Made by a program: the position numbers and the translations under genes. Shown piece after piece: positions 57,749 through 64,000 of a DNA stretch of 64,000 nt. Origin of the DNA: Trichobilharzia szidati (lineage: Eukaryota; Platyhelminthes; Trematoda; Strigeidida; Schistosomatidae); the NCBI GenBank assembly GCA_944472155.2, contig OX235271.1, positions 122,765,329-122,829,328 of the forward strand, in the 5' to 3' direction. Positions within the stretch are counted from its first letter, which is position 1. The number at the start of each line of letters is the position of its first letter. The notes below the pieces were generated by a model. It did no database searches. It was not told the origin of the DNA and saw nothing but the letters and a program-made list of their open reading frames with translations.

Positions 57749-60682
57749 CTGTTAAGAAAAGAACAATACCACAAAATATAATACTTGAAAATTCCAAAGT
57801 AAAGACTGCTGTTACCACTTTAAAATAGACCTGGGCTTTTTCATGATTGAAGATACAAACATGTATAAATTTAATTCAAAAATGATTGTTCATGGAAGTG
57901 AGTATTATCTTCTTTGGTATTCTTCAGGTAGTCGTAAATGTACTCCAGTAATTAATAATATTCCCAGTGAGAATCAGATGAAACACACACGAAATCAAAT
58001 GTCAGAGCGTCATCCATTATGATACTGAGCCTTTTAGCATTGCGCATAATTTCATATTTTTCTTCTCACTTTAACATTCTCCATTTCTTTAATATTGCGT
58101 TGGTCAGTCTTCCTTTGATATACGGGTTTCCTGAACGGACACCAGCATGATGACACAGCTTTCAGTCTCATAAATCAAAAAAGGACTGTATCATACTAGT
58201 ACACCTGCACAAATAATGTGTTGTGATGCGTTGGAATGTTAGATAACGATTTGTAGTTTGAAACCATGATTGCTGAGTTTCATCGTCAGTGTGAACACTA
58301 CTACTCAGATCTAGGTACATCTACCTGACGAAGCATGTAACTGATTCCAGTGTGCTAATCATCATAGAACAATGAAAGCGGGAATCAAAACAGTTTGGTA
58401 TATTCTTTCCAGGGAGCCCATCGTAGTGCCATCCAGACTGGCTATAAAACATTGAGGAGAAATGATAAGCATAAGAAAGTAACCACTAACGAGGTTTATT
58501 TCACATAAATCTACTGCTAGTGTTTGCGTCTGATCAGTAAAATCCATGGTTTATTAGACTGAACTGTACTTTCTGTGTTGGCTATCCTTACAGTATCACT
58601 TAGAATACGATCTAGGTAGCATGTATACATATGTATATATGCTATATATATAGTAGCTAGCAAAGGAGTCTAAGATACATGTTTCAGTTTAAGATTCTGC
58701 GGCTGAATTTAAACACTCGTTTTGCGTTTCAGGGACTCTTAAAGGATATAATCCATCAGCCACCACTTTAAACCTCATAGAATTTTAACAGGCCATTTGT
58801 TTGCTATCTGTTCTAGTAAGCCTGGAGTTTGAACATCATGGAAGCATTTAGAATGTCACTCGAAGTATTTACCACAACTGATCTTTCTGACGTATAGTAT
58901 GAACTTACAGTTATCACAGAACTTGTTTTCCATTTGAGCTGTTAGAGACTTCCCATATTCTACTACTCCTGAACTGTAATGGAAACAATGTAAAAAAATA
59001 ATAAGATGGATAGGTAAATAAAGTAACTGTCGGATAAAAATTTCATACAGTAATGTGATTTTCTGAATAGTCTTATTGCCTTATGTCGGCGGAGATCAGA
59101 ATCTGTGTTTAGTAACGTTGTATGTTCTCTAAACATACTTAGAGCAAATAATTGTAACTTTTTAAGATATGCAGACTTAACTTTACAACTCATCAGTGAC
59201 GTTTACGACGTAAGCACAGCTTTTTCAGATTGTATTTAATCATCCTACATACAGAATAATGCGCAATAGATTCAAGTCATTTATCTGTACAGTCGGATTT
59301 ACTTCATATCCATTCATTATCGTCCAGACAGCCAAATCACTACTACGTCTGCTTCGGTACTAGTAGCTATAAATATAAATAAATGCATATATATCATTGG
59401 CAGGTATAAGACAGTAAGCAATATTTTTAACCTTCACGGATGAATTTAGCAATGCTGTGTAGCAAGGCTTTCACTTTTACCCAAGTTAAGATTATCAACA
59501 TAAATATCCGGTATCCATTAAGGGTGAAACCAGTTTCTAAAATCTGATGACTGTTGGTTTAAATGAACTTGAGATTTATGTTGATGATACTGTTTTACAT
59601 GACTGTGAACTTTTTCACAAGCAAGTTTTCAAACTCACAATATTCCTCTTATCCAGTAATTGAAATATGGATAAATATGAGGGTATTAGCAGTAGTTTGT
59701 TTATGCAATTCCTAACTAAATTCATTTATCATTTCATAATGGTATTTTTCATTCTTTTACCATAAGTTTCACAAGGGGTTGTCATATTTTAATTTATTGG
59801 TCTTATCGGCTAGTGCAGTTATAATGACTACATATTTTTCCGTTGCTTCAGATACTACTGTAAAAAGCGGTAAAGTGAACTTGTAACATGCATTAATGGT
59901 TATTATGCATTACACTATACAAACATTACGGTGAACAAAGCAATTAAATAACTTTGACTAAACTAAAATATGTTGTTATCGTTATTAGTGTTTGAAAAAA
60001 TGTTTTAGCAATGGAGACATCCTAAAACAGATACATATATATGTACTGAGATAAAAACTATATTAGTCTGTGTTAAAACAGTGAGGCTTTTCATCTCTAT
60101 AGATTTCAAATAATACTGACTGTCTCATTATTAAAGTATTTATTTGCCAGAGTTCGTAGAGTGCATAGTTTCAAACACAGATTTTCACGCATAAAAAAGT
60201 GTGTTGTCTGCTGATTGTGAAAGCTTAGGATAACTTCAAGTCTTTATCGTTCGCTTAAGACAAGAACAATTATTATATTATTGACTAATCACTAGAAAAT
60301 AAACAATGTAATTTCAACTAATCTTTGTGACAAACAAGTCGTAATACTAACCGTCTTGTAGGTTTTGACCAATCTTGAGTAAATGGGGAATAATAACAAA
60401 TGTTTTACATCCCAATTTCATTTATGTAAACTGATATTTTACCATTGTTAATTAATTATTTAACATCGTAATAAAGGTTTAACGTCATGGAAGATGACGT
60501 ATTCATTTTGTTGCTTTCACTAAATTCCTGTTTTGTTTTACAGGAATAACTACATTCATGAGGATCAAAACTATTCCAAAAGACAAATTCTCAGAGTGAA
60601 AGTTTAGACCAGCAACCTCGCGATGATTTACTCGGGGAAAAAGCCTTCATTACGCCCAATGATTTTAAATGAAAATAAAATA

Positions 60683-60996
60683 CAGCAGGTTGAAGATGAG
60701 GCAGTAACTCATCGAAGAAGACATTGCAAAATGGTCACGCTATGTCGTGAATTGGAAGAAGTTAGAATTCAAGGACCACTGGATCGGGTCACAGTGGCTT
60801 AATGGTCTACGAGCTCGCCTTGTAACCAGAAGGTCCTGGGTTCGAACCCTGGCTGTGGGTGCGTACTGTGAAGAGTCCCAAACTAGGACGAAACAGTTGT
60901 CCAGTACTCCCAGGTTTCTCAGTGGTTCTCTAACTGATGTCAGCTCATGATGAAATCCTCCATGCAATCAAACAAAATCCCTACCAAACCAATACT
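60683..60996 (+). mobile_element. SINE-B copy 4 with 13-bp target duplication
   Basis: Plus-strand copy of about 314 bp: upstream arm (GCAGGTTGAAGATGAGGCAG), tRNA-Thr-like module (about 60786-60860; TGGCTTAATGG, CCTTGTAACCAGAAGGTCCT, GGTTCGAACCC), hammerhead region 60861-60908, arm ending ATGATGAAATCC and a 3' extension to AAACCAATACT. TGAAAATAAAATA at 60670-60682 recurs at 60997-61009, marking both ends and proving retrotransposition. The ribozyme core lacks one base (ACTGTGAAGAG for ACTGCTGAAGAG). Confidence 0.9.
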
Positions 60997-63647
60997 TGAA
61001 AATAAAATAACTGAGGTTCAAACGATAGCCTTGATTACAAACTTCCAATTAGTAGCTCAGCAGTCTTTTTTATGCAGCTCAGGTACTCCCTTTAGCTTCA
61101 GCTTTCGTTATGTGATGTTTTATCGACTTTCTTTAAAAATGTGTATCATTCAATCTTGTATATTTGATAATAAAAGTCACTGATTGACTAGATAAAAACC
61201 TGAATTGTTATTCATTAGTGAGTCACTAGCTAATCAAATAAAATTGTTTTTGTCATTTTAATCATGATTGGCGTACTGCTTTTCGGAATATTTTTTTAAT
61301 CTAAAATGTGTGATGTAATGTTTAATTGCTTTTCCTATCAATCAACTGGTTAATTAATCTAGAGGAGGTTAGCGACTCACTATTTTCTTTCATTAACTTG
61401 ATCCACTACAATTCTGTGTGATTGATTTGAATCAGTGGTTGAAGTTTCTTTATTCTGTTCTTGCCTTTCGGCTAACTGAAATAAATAATTTGGCAAAATA
61501 AAAACAATAACATACTACTCATACTGAAATACAAAAGATATTTTATAGTCAAAGTTTGCTGTTGTGTTAATATCATTTTAAACAGCTTTACTCTGATTGA
61601 CTGGTGTTCTTCAAGTTGAATGATGTTCAACATTTAAGAAACAATCAGCAACCACAGGGCTGTGGATTGAATGTTTTAGTGAAACAGTGGCGTTTTAAAT
61701 ATATATATATGTTTATGTGGAAATCGTGTTATTGTGACTAAACATTTACTGGATACAGACTGGATAGGTGTTTCATTTGAGTCTGATACTCCTGGGAATG
61801 GTGAGCTTATGAATTCTTTTCAACTACAAAATCTTAAGGTTTGATTGAGAGCATGTTAGATCCCTTTACTGCTCCGCTGCCAGGTCTTCTGTACATAAGC
61901 GAGTTCACGGTTTACTGAGCCAGTAAACTGCAGATGTCAAACCTTAATGTTGTGAATCAGTCAAATATTTTTCTTTATAAGTAAGATCTGAAATTCTCTG
62001 TTTCTAAAGGTACAAAACTTGTATGTCTAGATAAAGAAATTAATGGCATGATCCATTCTGACTTAGAGCTCAAATGTTTGCAGAATATTCGAAACATCTG
62101 TAAAGTGTTAATATACTTTAAGTTGGTTATCTGCATAATATGTTTCTTTATTTCATCCTGAATTGATTCTTTCATCCTTATATTAACTAGACAAGGCTTT
62201 CAAGTCATATAATAATAAGTTAATATCCTAGAAAATTTGCACCACATGAAAAAAACCAGTACAAACGCACACTTGAAATGAAAAATAATAAGTACATGCA
62301 ATTTGCAGAAATTAACTACAAAGTAAAGCCCAGAATTTTTGCTGACACACGACGGGCGATGTAGTTTTACTTCACATAAGGAATTTCCACTTCCTCTAAA
62401 CCATAAAGAGACTAACTGCCTTTATATTAGCCCCAGAGATCTGTAAGGTAATTGCGTTAGCTAATTTGGTCTTTTTCTTCTTTTTCCTAGTAGTCTTTTT
62501 GGTATTAACCGGTAGATTAGTTTCACTATTTCAAAATTACCAACTTATACCTTCACTATATACGTCTGAACACTTTGTCTAGGGTATAGTCATATTACGC
62601 ATCAACCAATCGACATTATTTGTTGGGTTTTAAATCGGTTACTATGTGGTACCTGTTTGTGAATTCATTTCTGTTGCAGGTGGTGAATTTTAACTCCTGA
62701 TGAATTTCACACAAAAGTGAAACAGTAACTCAGTGGTTTTCTGTGTTGTGACAGAAACCTTTTAGTAATAATATTTAATCTTATACAATAGACTGAAAAT
62801 GAATACTTATTAATCAGTCTGTCTATCAGTAAGTGTTTACCTGCGACTTTGTACAGGTAATTGACATTAACATAATGAACAAAAAAAGTTAGATAATAAA
62901 GCATTTACTAACATCATATAATTCCCAAAAAATTAAGCAACCAGCCCATGGTTATGAAAAATTAATTGTGTTTTAACAGAAAATAATGAGAGCAGAAAAA
63001 AGGAATGTTAAGTAAGCTCTAATCAGCCAATTAGAGGTTATACTAGGGGTGGAGATACAGAGGAAGACTTTAGATGTGCTTTGTTTCTTATGCTACCACT
63101 TCTCACAAGATATTATTTCTAATTATCTTAATATTTCTTCTAAATCTATCTAGTACGTGTAATGAAGCAAGTATAATGTATTGCACATATACATTTTGAA
63201 GTATTGAATGAATTAAAATCAAGATATATTTAGTAGAATATAGTTAAACGAAAACTTTACTAAGGAATTACGGTCATTAAAAAGTTTCCATATTTGTATC
63301 TTAAAACAAAGATGAAATGCAAATGTTACTATGCCAATGCAATGAGTTAACATCGTCAATCTAGATTATACCTTTCAATCTTACTGCTTTGATAAACGAC
63401 GAATGCAAATGTTACATAACAATCTTAACATTAAATAACTACATTTGTCACTAGTGTATGACTATGTTGGTCTGAGTAGCTTAGTAGTAGTGAGATTGAA
63501 GAACAGCATAAAAAATAGGTTGAGCAAGGCTTTCTGCCCACCAAATCTTAAAGTTTGATGCAACTGTCTTTCTTGGTTGTTCTCTTCTTTTTCTCGTCTG
63601 AAAAAAAGTAGATGTTCACCAGAATCTATTCCTACTGCATTGTTTGG

Positions 63648-63788
63648 CGCGTACTGCTGAAGAGTCCCAAACTAGGACGAAACAACTGTTCAGTACTTCC
63701 AGGTTTTCCAATGATTCTCTAACTGACGTCAGCTCATGATGAAATCCTCCAACCAATCAAACAAAATTCCCTACAAAACCAATACTTA
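63648..63788 (+). mobile_element. SINE-B copy 5, 5'-truncated at the ribozyme
   Basis: Begins exactly at the 5' side of the hammerhead stem I (GCGCGTACTG) and runs through the 3' arm and the CAATCAAACAAAATTCCCTA..CCAATACTTAAAATG end. It lacks the tRNA-like module. Truncation at this point may be coincidental. Confidence 0.8.
63649..63696 (+). ncRNA. Hammerhead ribozyme-like motif in SINE-B copy 5
   Basis: Stem I GTACTG/CAGTAC (6 bp, perfect), CTGAAGA, stem II GTCCC..AGGAC with loop, GAAA, stem III ACA-AC-TGT, cleavage position T (a permitted NUH site). All consensus core bases are present, the best copy in the window. Confidence 0.75.
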
Positions 63789-64000
63789 AAATGAAATTAT
63801 TTATGATAATGAGTTTGGAATATCTAAATAAAATATTCACAAACTCTTCACTATTTAACCTACAAGTGGCATTTCTGCTGAAAAACGTTTAGAAAAATTC
63901 TTTTTTTGTGAAGACACCAGAATTGGATAAAATGATTTTGTTACATTAGAAGATAGCTAATTATCAAAATAAGAAATGATGGGCAACTTAACTTATAACT

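Larger units (their letters stand above)
57749..64000 (-). other. Upstream channel intron, incomplete
   Basis: More than 6 kb upstream of the linker exon with no further channel exon I can support. It holds SINE-B copies 4 and 5. A lysine-rich minus-strand frame near 62405-62520 was considered as a linker exon and not accepted. Confidence 0.55.

Noticed and set aside
60740..60967. Minus-strand and plus-strand frames over the 60.8 kb element
   Set aside because: Both lie within SINE-B; the same peptide recurs at 54.2 and 26.2 kb because the SINE does.
62405..62520. Lysine-rich minus-strand frame (NTKKTTRKKKKKTKLANAIT) as a II-III linker exon
   Set aside because: No good polypyrimidine acceptor or GTRAGT donor, and the phase does not meet the next exon. 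Poly-Lys is expected from A-rich DNA.
1..64000. CRISPR arrays, bacterial operons, rRNA
   Set aside because: No regularly spaced direct repeats, no ribosome-binding-site-led gene clusters and no rRNA motifs; the DNA is intron-rich eukaryotic.

Overview
The window is AT-rich, intron-heavy eukaryotic DNA from a blood fluke (Schistosoma sp.). The genus call rests on degenerate Smalpha-like SINEs carrying the hammerhead-ribozyme motif typical of schistosomes, on schistosome-style non-LTR and Penelope-like relics, and on a platyhelminth-like gene with small exons in large repeat-filled introns. I cannot fix the species.

One gene dominates: the 3' half of a voltage-gated calcium channel alpha-1 subunit on the minus strand. 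Seventeen exons run from 57748 down to a stop codon at 3447. They encode the end of the II-III linker, all of domain III, the III-IV linker, all of domain IV, the EF-hand/pre-IQ region, the IQ motif and an Asn-rich C-terminal tail. All sixteen introns are GT-AG and the phases agree: after a 2-nt partial first codon the exons sum to 3,345 nt (1,114 codons plus stop). Residue matches in IIIS1, IIIS2-S3, IIIS4-S5, the III-IV linker and IVS4-S5 point to the Cav2 (non-L-type) class. Both pore loops present keep the selectivity-filter glutamate. Domains I-II and the promoter must lie beyond 64000.

Everything else is intronic or flanking DNA and is mostly mobile-element debris. It includes: (A) Smalpha-like SINEs with decayed hammerheads (24.7-25.2, 32.4, 37.6 kb); (B) a second tRNA-derived SINE family with a hammerhead core, two copies keeping a consensus CTGAAGA core (11.7, 16.7, 26.2, 54.2, 60.7, 63.6 kb); (C) a short SINE with a tRNA-like head and clear target-site duplications (33.8, 38.9, 42.2 kb) whose 3' tail matches the 3' end of (D) a non-LTR retrotransposon (22.6, 39.2, 53.0 kb); (E, F, G) terminal-inverted-repeat or foldback elements (0.2, 8.8, 44.5 kb; 10.8, 48.8 kb; 1.1, 50.8 kb); Penelope-like relics (9.0, 20.2 kb); an LTR-like segment (34.6 kb); non-LTR 3' ends (21.8, 29.2 kb); and a 51-bp-arm near-perfect palindrome (17.3 kb).

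No bacterial-type operons, CRISPR arrays, rRNA or convincing functional tRNA genes are present. The strongest candidates for something undescribed are the SINE-B hammerhead family, the SINE-C/LINE-D shared tail, the TIR family E and the 17.3 kb palindrome.
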